Positions 1 to 8,128 of a stretch of 64,000 nucleotides of DNA are shown piece after piece. The translations under genes and the position numbers were made by a program. Where the stretch lies: the NCBI RefSeq assembly GCF_020410765.1, contig NZ_CP084541.1, positions 186,001-250,000 of the forward strand, read 5' to 3'. The DNA comes from Streptomyces marincola. Its GTDB lineage: Bacteria > Actinomycetota > Actinomycetes > Streptomycetales > Streptomycetaceae. Under the pieces are notes generated by a model that was not told the origin of the DNA, did no database searches, and worked only from the letters and a program-made list of their open reading frames with translations. Position 1 is the stretch's first letter, and every line of letters begins with the position of its first letter.

Positions 1-1
1 G

Positions 2-1087
2 CCCCGTGGCGACACCCCGAGCCCGTCCGGCAACAGGGGTGACCGCACTCCCGAAAGCAGTGGCGGTGGCGGCGGCTCGTCCGGCGGTGGTGGCGGCGGA
101 GGCGGCTCCTCCGGCGGTGGCGGCGGCCCACGCGGCGGCGGTGGCGGCGGCTCGTCCGGCGGTGGTGGCGGCGGAGGCGGAGGCAACGTCGGTGGCGGCG
201 GCGGAGGTGCGCACAGCCCCACGGGCAGCGCCGGCAACTCCTGCCACAGCTTCCTGCCCGGCACCGAGGTCCTCCTCGCCGACGGCACCACCAAGCCCAT
301 CGAGGAAGTGGAGACGGGCGACCTCGTCCTCGCCACCGACCCCGAGACGGGCGAGACCGTCGCGAAGACCGCTGTCGCGGCCATCACCACGGAGTACGAC
401 AAGGACTTCACCGAGCTCACCATCGACGCCGAGGACGGCCCGTCGCGCATCATCGCGACCGACACCCACCCGTTCTGGGTTCCCGCACTCGACGACTGGA
501 TCCCGGCGGGCGAGCTGCACACGGGCCAGTGGCTGCGCACCAGCAGCGGCACCCACGTGCAGATCACGGCCGTCACCCGCTTCACCGAACAGCAGCGCAC
601 CCACGACCTGACCGTCGAGGACATCCACAGCTACTACGTCCTCGCCGGCACCACCCCGCTCCTCGTTCACAACTGCGGCGAGGCGATCGTCCACCTGGAC
701 AGGCCGCAAGCGCATGCCCTGATCACCGTCACGGACGGGACGGACACGCTTCGCACAGAACAGTTCGGCGGTGTGAACCTGCCGACGAACGGAGTCTCCG
801 AATTCGACCCCGCGACGCTTTCACCGGTCATCCTCAACGTGCATGTGTCGCTGCCGAACCCCGGGGGCGCGCTCGCCTTCATCGAGGTGGCGATGGCGAA
901 GACGGCCCGAGGCAAGTGGCCGGCCTACGACCTGGAAACGCAGAGCTGCATCACCTACTGCGCGCAGGTCCTGAACGCAGGGGGCGTGCCCGGCATCCCC
1001 ACGGATTCGATGTACAACACCACCGCGTGGTTCATCCGGCACCACGGGCGCCACGCGCCGGGAGGACGGAGGCGCGGACGGCGATGA
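2..1087 (+). CDS. C-terminal part of a secreted polymorphic toxin: Gly/Ser linker, Hint domain, C-terminal toxin (5' end outside window)
   Basis: The frame is open from base 2, so the N-terminus lies upstream. It begins with a glycine/serine-rich linker (about bases 50-220). A Hint (intein-like) domain follows, from Cys at 242-244 (NSCHSFLPGTEV) to the closing VHN at 665-673, immediately followed by Cys. This is the arrangement of pretoxin-Hint modules, which cut themselves to free the last segment. The released part (674-1084, about 137 residues) contains an early His (AHALITV) and a later SCITYCAQVLNAGG. The latter resembles the Cys-bearing helix of NlpC/P60 or papain-like enzymes, with His before Cys as in permuted members; this is an inference. 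The tail is Arg-rich. The stop overlaps the next ATG (ATGA), as expected for a toxin followed by its immunity gene. Confidence 0.8.
   Translation, partial: PRGDTPSPSGNRGDRTPESSGGGGGSSGGGGGGGGSSGGGGGPRGGGGGGSSGGGGGGGGGNVGGGGGGAHSPTGSAGNSCHSFLPGTEVLLADGTTKPIEEVETGDLVLATDPETGETVAKTAVAAITTEYDKDFTELTIDAEDGPSRIIATDTHPFWVPALDDWIPAGELHTGQWLRTSSGTHVQITAVTRFTEQQRTHDLTVEDIHSYYVLAGTTPLLVHNCGEAIVHLDRPQAHALITVTDGTDTLRTEQFGGVNLPTNGVSEFDPATLSPVILNVHVSLPNPGGALAFIEVAMAKTARGKWPAYDLETQSCITYCAQVLNAGGVPGIPTDSMYNTTAWFIRHHGRHAPGGRRRGRR
64..180 (+). repeat. 42-bp direct repeat in the Gly/Ser linker
   Basis: Bases 64-105 and 139-180 are identical over 42 bp with a 75-bp period. They encode alternating glycine runs with Ser-Ser pairs. 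This is a linker prone to slippage and length change rather than a folded domain. Confidence 0.85.
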
Positions 1088-1530
1088 GCGTGCCGGACGA
1101 CCAGGACGACCTCGCGGAGCTGAGGCGGATTCTCGCCTCACCCGCGGGGTGGGAGCCCCCGCCGGAGCTGCGACGCCCGACGGCCTCGACCCACCACAAC
1201 CTGGTCGTGCTCCTGCTGAGCTGCCCGTTCCTCGGGCATCCGGCCTACGCGCTGCTGGGCAGGTACCTCACCGAGCAGGCCCTGTACCAGGACTGGTTCC
1301 GGGGCGTGGCGAAGGGCTCGGGCCGCTCCCTCACGGAGATGGCGGAGCTGGCCCGGCTGCCGGGCGAGGTGACGGGACGCGTGTACGCCGCCTGGCTGGC
1401 GTTCGACGCGGCGGCCGGCTCCGAGGGGCCGGACGCCGAGGTCGGGGCCGCGGTGGCGGCGGCCAGGTCCGGGCTTGAGAAAGCCCTGGCCGCCGCCGCC
1501 GGCGCCCTCGCGGCGGCACGCGCCGCCTGA
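1084..1530 (+). CDS. Putative immunity protein for the upstream toxin
   Basis: A 148-residue protein starts at the ATG that overlaps the toxin stop (ATGA), so the two are probably translationally coupled. I do not recognise its family. It looks cytoplasmic: there is no signal peptide, the N-terminal part is acidic (MSVPDDQDDLAELRR), the middle is mixed helical, and the Ala-rich C-terminus could be one long helix. The call rests on position. In polymorphic toxin loci the gene directly after the toxin usually encodes the protein that binds and neutralises it. A strong hairpin ends the unit just after the stop. Confidence 0.6.
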   Translation: MSVPDDQDDLAELRRILASPAGWEPPPELRRPTASTHHNLVVLLLSCPFLGHPAYALLGRYLTEQALYQDWFRGVAKGSGRSLTEMAELARLPGEVTGRVYAAWLAFDAAAGSEGPDAEVGAAVAAARSGLEKALAAAAGALAAARAA

Positions 1531-1532
1531 CA

Positions 1533-1565
1533 GACGGCCGGTACCGCGTCGCGGTACCGGCCGTC
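1533..1565. terminator. Bidirectional terminator hairpin
   Basis: A perfect 15-bp stem (GACGGCCGGTACCGC with its complement) and a 3-nt GTC loop lie between the convergent immunity and solute-binding-protein genes. There is no U-tract, as is usual in high-GC actinobacteria. Confidence 0.8.
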
Positions 1566-1583
1566 CGTCCGTGGGGCCCGTGG

Positions 1584-3272
1584 TCACTCCGCCACGGGCT
1601 CAAGCCTCTTGTAGATCGCCGCCTGGTCCGGGCGGCTCCAGGTCGCAGGGAAGGCGTAGAGATCGTCCGCGGTGGGCCAGCCGCTGAACTTGCCGGCGTG
1701 GAACTCGGTGCTGGTGCCCGCGGTCAGGATCGGGATGTAGGGCATGTCCTGCTCGATGCGCGCCTGAATGGTGTCGTAGTGCGGCAGTCGCGCCTGGGTG
1801 TCCTCGGGATTCAGCCGGCTCAGCGCCTCGATGGCCTCGTCGACCTCCGGGTCGGAGTAACGGGCGTAGTTGGTGTCGGAGGGCTCGCCGACGGGCGCGG
1901 TGTTCTGCGAGCCGAAGAAGTAGCTGTAGATGTAGTACGGGTCAGGCGCGGGGCCGGGGTAGAGGGAGTCGATCATCAGCTCGTAGTCGCCGCGGGCACG
2001 CGCGTCCGACATCTCGTTCCAGGAGGACTGCGAGACGGTCAGTTCGATGCCGGCCTGGGCGTACTGCTCGGTCAGGACGCCCAGGGCCGTGATGTAGTCG
2101 GTCCAGCCGCCGACGACGGTGACCGTCAGCGCGAGGCGTTCGCCGTCCCGCTGGTGGATGCCGTCGCCACCGCGCGTGTACCCGGCGTCGGTGAGGATCC
2201 GCTCCGCGCGGTCCAGGTCCGCGGACATCGGGGCCGTCGGCTCCTCCAGCGCGCCGGAGACGTAGGCCGCGTCCCGTTCCGGCAGGGCGAACCCCGGGGA
2301 CACGGCGCTCGCGGTGTTCTGGAAGGCGAGCTGGTTGAGCTGGTCGCGGTCCATCGCGTAGTAGAGCGCCCGGCGCACCGCCGGGTCGGTCTGCGGTCCC
2401 TCGCAGCCGAGGTCCGCGTTCGCGCAGGTGTCGAGGACCATCTGGTTCATCGGTACCGTGATGACCTGGTAACCGGGGTAGTTCTCCTCGACGTTGGCGA
2501 TGTCGGGCACCGGGCCGCTGAACATGTCGACCTCCCCCGCCGCCAGCGCGTCGGTGGTCGCCTGGTTGCCGGACAAGGAGTCGTACCGCACGTTGGCGAC
2601 GGCCGGCTCGCCGTCCCAGTACGTGGGGTTGGCGGTGAGGGTGAACGCCTGGGGCTTGAAGTCGCCCAGGGTGTACGGGCCGGTGCCGACGGGATCCGCC
2701 ACCGGGTCTCTCGACGGGTCCTCCATCGTGCTCCAGAGGTGTTCGGGCACGATCCAGGTCTTGCCGAGCAGTTGCGGGGCGTCCATGTAGGACGGCTCCT
2801 CGAAACGCACCACGACCTGGGCGGGGTCCACGACCTCGGTGGTCCCGGTGAAGCCGATGGTGTTGGGGACGCCGCCCGAGGCGACCAGGTCGAACGTGAA
2901 CTTGACGTCGTCGGCGGTGAAGTCCTCGCCGTCCGACCAGGTCACGCCCTCCCGGAGGGTGATCGTCAGCTCGGTGCCGTCCTCGTTCCACGAGAAGCCG
3001 GTGCCCAGCACCTCCTGCGGGTCGCCCTGGCCGGCGAGGTTGAAGTAGAACAACGACTCGAAGATCATCCCCGGCCCCTCGACCGCGGTCGGGGAGTACG
3101 GGTTGAAGTTGCGTATCTGGTCACCGGACTGTCCTGGCACCACCAGCGTGTCGGGCGGCGTCGAACCGCCCCCGCCGCCGGAGCCACCGCACCCCGCCAC
3201 CAGGAGCGCGACGGCCGTCGCACCGATCACAGCGATCCGGGTCCGTCGCGTTCTCCCCAGGGACACGGGCAT
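1584..3272 (-). CDS. ABC transporter substrate-binding lipoprotein, peptide/oligosaccharide type (SBP_bac_5)
   Basis: This 562-residue extracytoplasmic binding protein of the DppA/OppA fold would capture a peptide or oligosaccharide for an ABC importer. The start is ATG at 3272, preceded by AGGAGG. The open frame continues 56 codons upstream, but that part looks non-coding. A basic N-terminus and hydrophobic core end in the lipobox LVAGC, followed by a Gly-rich spacer. The family body includes the NFNPYSP and DGEDFTADDVKFTFDL segments. No permease or ATPase gene is nearby, so it must work with a transporter encoded elsewhere. Its LacI regulator lies just upstream, with an 18-bp palindrome between the two genes, and that operator probably controls it. 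The ligand cannot be read from sequence; the pectin enzymes downstream hint at an oligosaccharide. Confidence 0.88.
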   Translation of the reverse strand: MPVSLGRTRRTRIAVIGATAVALLVAGCGGSGGGGGSTPPDTLVVPGQSGDQIRNFNPYSPTAVEGPGMIFESLFYFNLAGQGDPQEVLGTGFSWNEDGTELTITLREGVTWSDGEDFTADDVKFTFDLVASGGVPNTIGFTGTTEVVDPAQVVVRFEEPSYMDAPQLLGKTWIVPEHLWSTMEDPSRDPVADPVGTGPYTLGDFKPQAFTLTANPTYWDGEPAVANVRYDSLSGNQATTDALAAGEVDMFSGPVPDIANVEENYPGYQVITVPMNQMVLDTCANADLGCEGPQTDPAVRRALYYAMDRDQLNQLAFQNTASAVSPGFALPERDAAYVSGALEEPTAPMSADLDRAERILTDAGYTRGGDGIHQRDGERLALTVTVVGGWTDYITALGVLTEQYAQAGIELTVSQSSWNEMSDARARGDYELMIDSLYPGPAPDPYYIYSYFFGSQNTAPVGEPSDTNYARYSDPEVDEAIEALSRLNPEDTQARLPHYDTIQARIEQDMPYIPILTAGTSTEFHAGKFSGWPTADDLYAFPATWSRPDQAAIYKRLEPVAE

Positions 3273-3537
3273 GCGCACCTCCTCCTGGCCGGCCCGCTCG
3301 CCGCGCGCGGTCCGGCCGTCGATCGAAATGGTTGAAGACGTGCCGGGCCCCGTCCCCCGGGCTTTCGTCGGGCCGAAAGGATCGGCCCGCTGCCGTCTCC
3401 GCGGGCGATGCGTGCCGCGCGGCGGCGACGGGGGCCGCACGGGCCGCGGTGACGCGCGCGGTTCGGCATCGGTGGTGACCAGGTCGTGGCGCGCCGGCCT
3501 CCCCCGCCGTCCGGCGTCGTGACGGCTGGGTGGGGAG

Positions 3538-3555
3538 AATCTAAGCGCTTAGATT
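3538..3555. promoter_or_regulatory. Perfect 18-bp palindrome, likely LacI-family operator
   Basis: AATCTAAGCGCTTAGATT is a perfect palindrome with the AGCGCT core typical of LacI-family sites. It lies 266 bp upstream of the binding-protein start and 38 bp beyond the LacI gene, on the path between them. The protein of 3593-4657 is the obvious candidate to bind it. Confidence 0.75.
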
Positions 3556-3592
3556 TCCGGGGTCAAGAGAAGACACCGAGGTTGGCAGCAGG

Positions 3593-4657
3593 TCAGGCGC
3601 GCGGGCGGCAGCCGCAGCTCTCTTGGATCCAGGGGACCGTCGGCAGCGGGTCGGGCTCGGGTTCGGTCCGGCCGGAGATCCGCGCGGCGAGTGTGCGCAC
3701 GGCCACGCGGCCCACGGCCTCCATCGGCTGCCGCACCGTGGTCAGGGCCGGGCGGGACAGGCGCGCGGCCAGGATGCCGTCGTAGCCGGTGACCGCTACG
3801 CGGCCGGGCACGTCGACGCCGGCCGCGCGCAGCACGTCGAGCACCACGAGCGCCTCCTGGTCCGTGCTGCACACGAAGACATCGGGCAGCTCCCCCCGGT
3901 CCAGGACTCGCGTCACCGAGGCGCGGGTGGCCGCCTCGGCATCGGGCTTGCTGGCCAGCGGCTCGTGCACCGGGATTCCGGCGGCCGTGAGCACCTCGGC
4001 GTAGCCGTCGAACCGCTGGGTGAACTCGGCGTTGCCCCGTTCGCCGACGTAGGCGAAGCGCCGGTGGCCGTGCTCGCGCACCAGGTGCTCCACCAGGCCG
4101 CGCATGCCGGAGCCGTTGTCGACGTGGACCGTCCTGGCGCCCTTGACCCTGGTCTCACCGCCGAGTTCGATCACCGGGACGCGCCGGGCGATGCGGGTCA
4201 GCGTCTCGCTCGACGCGACTCCTGCGAAGGCGATCAGGCCGTCCACGCGGCCCGCGACGTCCACGACGCCCGGCACGTGCGGCGCGCTGCGACCGCCTGC
4301 GCCCAGCATCAACGCGAACCCCTGCCGGCGGCACTCCAGCTCCACTCCTCGCTGCACCTCGTCGGAGTACAGGGGGAAGAGCCGGGCGTCACTCTCCGTG
4401 GGGACCGGGGCCTCGGCGGACGCGGGGCCGACTTCGAGCAGGTAGTCGAACGAGTAGAGGCCGATGGCACCGGTGCGGCCTCTCGCCAGCCCGCGCGCGC
4501 TGGCGTTGGGCACATAGCCCAGGGCCGCCGCCGCGGCGAGTACCGCGTCGAGCGTGGGCTTGCGCACGCGTTCCGGCTGGGAGAACGCGAACGACACCGT
4601 CGCGATGGACACCCCAGCCCGCGCCGCGACGTCGTACACCGTAGGCCGCCGCGCCAT
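3593..4657 (-). CDS. LacI-family transcriptional regulator
   Basis: This 354-residue repressor has an N-terminal helix-turn-helix (TVYDVAARAGVSIATVSFAF) and hinge (GYVPNASARGLARGRTGAIG), then a periplasmic-binding-protein-like sensor domain. It ends in ESCGC, a tail common in one actinobacterial LacI group. The ATG at 4657 has GGAGGAG upstream. It probably controls the solute-binding protein downstream on the same strand through the palindrome at 3538-3555. The effector sugar is unknown. Confidence 0.92.
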   Translation of the reverse strand: MARRPTVYDVAARAGVSIATVSFAFSQPERVRKPTLDAVLAAAAALGYVPNASARGLARGRTGAIGLYSFDYLLEVGPASAEAPVPTESDARLFPLYSDEVQRGVELECRRQGFALMLGAGGRSAPHVPGVVDVAGRVDGLIAFAGVASSETLTRIARRVPVIELGGETRVKGARTVHVDNGSGMRGLVEHLVREHGHRRFAYVGERGNAEFTQRFDGYAEVLTAAGIPVHEPLASKPDAEAATRASVTRVLDRGELPDVFVCSTDQEALVVLDVLRAAGVDVPGRVAVTGYDGILAARLSRPALTTVRQPMEAVGRVAVRTLAARISGRTEPEPDPLPTVPWIQESCGCRPRA

Positions 4658-4808
4658 CCGCCCCCGCTCCTCCAGTCGCCGGCGGAGGCGATGCCGCGTG
4701 AACGCCGCCCACCGCGCGTGTCCCGGAATCCTACAGCTCGGCCCGCCCCCGCCCGCCGACGAAGCGGGCTCGTCGGGACGCCGGCAGCGGTGCCGGCTCC
4801 TGCCCGGC

Positions 4809-4824
4809 CGCCCCGGAAGGGGCG
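4809..4824 (-). terminator. Small terminator-like hairpin after the PhzF gene
   Basis: CGCCCC-GGAA-GGGGCG forms a 6-bp stem with a GNRA-like loop, 33 bp beyond the PhzF stop. Weaker inverted repeats lie further downstream (CCGACGA/TCGTCGG at 4756-4776). The rest of 4658-4856 holds no gene. Confidence 0.45.
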
Positions 4825-4856
4825 CGGCGTCCCCGAGGCACCGGGCGGGCGGCCGG

Positions 4857-5684
4857 TCAGACGTGCAGGGTCCCGTCGAGGACGGTGACCGCGTGCCCGG
4901 TGAGGTGGACGCGGTCGCCGCGCACCTCGGTCCTGACCAGCCCGGTGCGCGCGGACACCTGGAGGCCGGTGAGCTGGTCCCGGCCGATCAGAGCCGACCA
5001 GTAGGGGGCCAGTGCGGTGTGGGCGCTGCCCGTCACCGGGTCCTCGGGGATGCCCTCGGCGGGTGCGAAGAGACGGGAGACGAAGTCGTACGCCGAGTCG
5101 GCACCGGACGCCGCGGCCGTGATGATGACACCGCGCAGATCCTCGCGGCGGGTCATGTCGGCCAGCGCGTCGAGGTCCGGGGCCGCGGCCCGGACGGCGG
5201 CCTCGTCGGGCAGGACGGCCAGCAGATCGCCGAGCGCCCCGGTGCCGAACGCGGCCACCGGCTCCACCCCCAGGACTTCCGGGAGGCCGTCCGGCACCGG
5301 GACTTCGGTGCTCGGCGCGGCCGGGAAGTCCAGGGTGATGCTGCCGTCCTCCCGCACGTGCGCGCCGAGGATGCCGCTGACGCGGCTGCGGAAACGCACC
5401 TCGCCCGCGACACCCCGTTCCCGCCGCAGGGTGTGCGCCGTGGCCAATGTGGCATGGCCGCACAGATTGACCTCGACGAGCGGGGTGAACCACCGGATCT
5501 CCCAGTCGGCGTCCCCGCCGCCGGGCAGCGGCCGTGCGAAGGCGGTCTCCGCGTGGTTCATCTCGGCGGCCACCTGCTGCATCCAGGATTCTTCCGGCCA
5601 CTCCCCGGCATCGAGCAGGCACACGCCCGCGGGGTTGCCCGCGAAGGGCCGGTCGGTGAAGGCGTCTACGACATGGATACGCAT
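4857..5684 (-). CDS. PhzF-family isomerase/epimerase
   Basis: This 275-residue protein of the PhzF/diaminopimelate-epimerase fold starts MRIHVVDAFTDRPFAGNPAGV. The catalytic Glu of the family is visible as Glu46 in NHAETAF, and the second half has the EDPVTGSAH motif. Members isomerise or racemise small carboxylated substrates by acid-base chemistry. No phenazine genes are nearby, so its substrate is unknown and the name says nothing about phenazine production. It appears to be a single gene, with hairpins on both sides. Confidence 0.9.
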   Translation of the reverse strand: MRIHVVDAFTDRPFAGNPAGVCLLDAGEWPEESWMQQVAAEMNHAETAFARPLPGGGDADWEIRWFTPLVEVNLCGHATLATAHTLRRERGVAGEVRFRSRVSGILGAHVREDGSITLDFPAAPSTEVPVPDGLPEVLGVEPVAAFGTGALGDLLAVLPDEAAVRAAAPDLDALADMTRREDLRGVIITAAASGADSAYDFVSRLFAPAEGIPEDPVTGSAHTALAPYWSALIGRDQLTGLQVSARTGLVRTEVRGDRVHLTGHAVTVLDGTLHV

Positions 5685-5785
5685 GCCGCGACTGTAGCCG
5701 TGCCAATCACGACCGGGCGAAGGCCAATCCGGGAGAAGTGGATCTCCCGCCGTCTGACCCGCCTCCGCCCGCGGCGCCGGTGCGA

Positions 5786-5817
5786 GCGGCCCGGCGGGCG
5801 AACGCCTGCCGGGCCGC
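5786..5817 (-). terminator. Terminator hairpin after the ABC exporter gene
   Basis: A 15-base GC-rich arm (starting GCGGCCCGGC) pairs with its complement with one G-U pair and a very short loop. It lies 74 bp past the exporter stop on the minus strand. Confidence 0.6.
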
Positions 5818-5890
5818 CGCCGGCCGTGGCGGGCGGGGCGACCGCGGACCGCCGGGAAACCGTACCTGCGGCCCGCCGTCGCGCCCTCGG

Positions 5891-7708
5891 TCAGTCCTGG
5901 ACGAGCGGCACGGCCGACTCGTCGAGGAACCCCCCGGACTGGTGCTGCCACAGCTTCGCGTAGGTGCCGTCCAGCGCGAGCAGGTCCTCGTGCGTGCCCT
6001 GCTCGATGATCCGCCCCTGGTCGAGGACGACGAGCCGGTCCATCCCGGCGACCGTACTCAGCCGGTGCGCGACCACGAGTGCCGTGCGCTTCTCCATGAG
6101 GCGCCACAGCGCCTCCTGGATCAGGAGTTCGCTCTCCGAGTCCAGGGCACTGGTCGCCTCGTCGAGCAGCAGGATCGGGGCGTCGCGCAGGATCGCCCGG
6201 GCGAGGGCCACCCGCTGGCGCTGCCCGCCGGACAGCTTCACGCCGCGCTCGCCCACCATGGTGTCGAAGCCGTGCGGCAGCGTGTCCGCGAACTCCGCGA
6301 CGTGCGCGGCCTCCGCCGCGCGCCGGATGTCGGCGTCCGTGGCGTCCGGGCGGGCGAAGGCGATGTTCTCCCGCAGCGTGCGGTGGAACATCGCCGGGTC
6401 CTGCGGCACATAGGCGATCTGGCTCCGCAGGTCCGCCTGGCTCAGTCTGCTGATGTCCTGTCCGCCGACCAGGATGCGGCCGGCGTCGACGTCCGTCATG
6501 CGCAGCAGCAGCCGCGTGAGGGTGGTCTTGCCGCCGCCGGAACGGCCGACGAGCCCGATCCGCGACCCGCTGGGCACGTGCAGGTCGAGCCCGTCGAAGA
6601 GCGGTCTGCCGCCCGCGTGGGTGAAGGAGATCCGCTCGAACCGGACGTCGGCGCCCCGGGGGCTCAGCGGTTCGGGCGACGGCACGTCGACCACGGTCGG
6701 CGGCGTCAGCAGGAGTTCGGTGAACTGCGCCGCTTCCGTGAGGGAGTTCTCCAGGTGCCGGTAGATCCGGTTGAAGTCGAACATGAGCCGGGTCGCGTTG
6801 CTGTAGTAGGTGAACGTGACCACGAGCGCCTCGACGCCGAGCCCGTTCCCCGAGGACCTGAGCACGAGCACCAGCCCGAGCGTGCTGGCCAGCACGGACA
6901 TCGGCGCGACCAGCGTGTCGATGCGCAGGTTGCCGTAGTCCCAGGCGCGCAGCATCAGCCGTCTCGACTCCGCGACGCGGGAGTGGTGTTCGGCGGCCTC
7001 GCGCTTCTCGGCGGCGAACGCGCGGATCGTGTCCATGTTCATCAGGCTGTCGGCGACGTGTCCCGACACGCGGGCGATGGCCTGCTCGCGCTGGTCGACG
7101 AGTGCCTGGCGGCGGATGATGAGGGGCACCACGAACAGCGCCGTCAGCGCGATCACGCCCAGGAGCCCGACGACGAGCAGCGGTTCGTAGCCCCACAGCA
7201 CGAAGGAGCCGAAGGCCAGGGGCACGAGGTTGCCCATCACGGAGAACGCCAGGGTGTCGACGAACTCCTCGAAGCGCGACGCGAAGCTGAGCACCCGTTT
7301 GGTCAGGGACCCGGCGAAGTTGTCGTGGTAGAACGCGGCGTCCTTGCTGAACAGTTCGTCCATGCCGGTGACGTACAGGTGCTCGATGCCGTACGCGTCG
7401 AGCCGGTTCAGGCAGTGCATGCCGATGCGCCACAGCGCCTCGCCCAGCAGCAGGACCCCGGCGAAGGCGAGGATGTAGGGCAGGGTCGCGTCGGTGGACG
7501 TCGCGCCGCCGTCGGCGATGTGGCCGACGAGTTTGGCGACGATCAGCGGCGCGATGTAGTTCGTGCCGATGGTTCCCAGCGCCGGGAGCAGGAGTCCGGG
7601 CACGGCCAGCCGGCGCAGCCGGACGAGCTCGCCCGTGTACTGGCGAAGGGCGAGGAGCATGGAGCCCTTCTGCGGTTGTTGGTTCTCGTGTGCGAGCGAC
7701 GTTCCCAT
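5891..7708 (-). CDS. ABC transporter, fused permease and ATPase (half-exporter)
   Basis: This 605-residue half-transporter would act as a dimer in the membrane to export a substrate. Six hydrophobic segments occupy about residues 30-310. The ATPase domain follows, with Walker A GRSGGGKTT (near residue 387), signature LSGGQRQR, Walker B ILLLDEATSALD and the H-loop VVAHRLST. ATG at 7708 is preceded very closely by AGAGGTGGG; ATG at 7660 (MLLALRQYTG), preceded by AGAAGGG, is a possible alternative. It has no partner half-transporter next to it, so a homodimer is the simple reading. The substrate is unknown. Confidence 0.92.
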   Translation of the reverse strand: MGTSLAHENQQPQKGSMLLALRQYTGELVRLRRLAVPGLLLPALGTIGTNYIAPLIVAKLVGHIADGGATSTDATLPYILAFAGVLLLGEALWRIGMHCLNRLDAYGIEHLYVTGMDELFSKDAAFYHDNFAGSLTKRVLSFASRFEEFVDTLAFSVMGNLVPLAFGSFVLWGYEPLLVVGLLGVIALTALFVVPLIIRRQALVDQREQAIARVSGHVADSLMNMDTIRAFAAEKREAAEHHSRVAESRRLMLRAWDYGNLRIDTLVAPMSVLASTLGLVLVLRSSGNGLGVEALVVTFTYYSNATRLMFDFNRIYRHLENSLTEAAQFTELLLTPPTVVDVPSPEPLSPRGADVRFERISFTHAGGRPLFDGLDLHVPSGSRIGLVGRSGGGKTTLTRLLLRMTDVDAGRILVGGQDISRLSQADLRSQIAYVPQDPAMFHRTLRENIAFARPDATDADIRRAAEAAHVAEFADTLPHGFDTMVGERGVKLSGGQRQRVALARAILRDAPILLLDEATSALDSESELLIQEALWRLMEKRTALVVAHRLSTVAGMDRLVVLDQGRIIEQGTHEDLLALDGTYAKLWQHQSGGFLDESAVPLVQD

Positions 7709-8068
7709 CCCACCTCTGTACGGTCGTGCGGGCGGCCCGCCCCGCACGTCCTCCGGGAGGGAGGCAGGTCGCTGGGGAACCGGCCGCGATGAGTATCGGT
7801 TCGAGTGGGTCCCTCTGATGGGCGCCCTGCGGGGAAGGACCGGGCGAAGCCGGGCCGCCGCGCGGTACCGGCGGGAAGATCCCGCGAGCACGGGGCGGCG
7901 ACCCGTCAGTGTCCCGTACCGGCTCCGGACGCGTCCAAAGATTTTCGCCGCCCCGGCGCAGCGTGGTATGGCGGCGGGATCGGACGCCACCCCGACGAGC
8001 TCCAGTCATGGGCATGTCAACCCGACCTGGTCATCAGAACCGGACAGCACGTCGCGCGTTCCGTGAGC
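7709..8068. other. Gene-free stretch upstream of the exporter
   Basis: About 360 bp hold no gene I can support. The exporter promoter must lie here on the minus strand, but I see no clear -35/-10 pair. Confidence 0.5.
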
Positions 8069-8103
8069 GTGCTGCCGGGCCGGACTTCCCGGCCCGGCAG
8101 CAC
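8069..8103 (-). terminator. Strong terminator after the GH53 gene
   Basis: A perfect 15-bp stem, GTGCTGCCGGGCCGG with its complement, and a 5-nt loop lie 26 bp beyond the galactanase stop. Confidence 0.85.
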
Positions 8104-8128
8104 CTCGGAACAACCGGGCGTCAGGGTG

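Noticed and set aside
1138..1603. Minus-strand frames opposite the immunity gene
   Set aside because: Arg/Gly/Pro-rich shadows without ribosome sites. The plus-strand gene is coupled to the toxin.
4857..5684. PhzF as evidence for a phenazine cluster
   Set aside because: No other phenazine gene is present. The family is broad and mostly of unknown substrate.
7795..7815. GGTTCGAGTGGGTCC, resembling a tRNA T-arm
   Set aside because: No anticodon arm, acceptor stem or cloverleaf can be built around it. No tRNA was found in the window.
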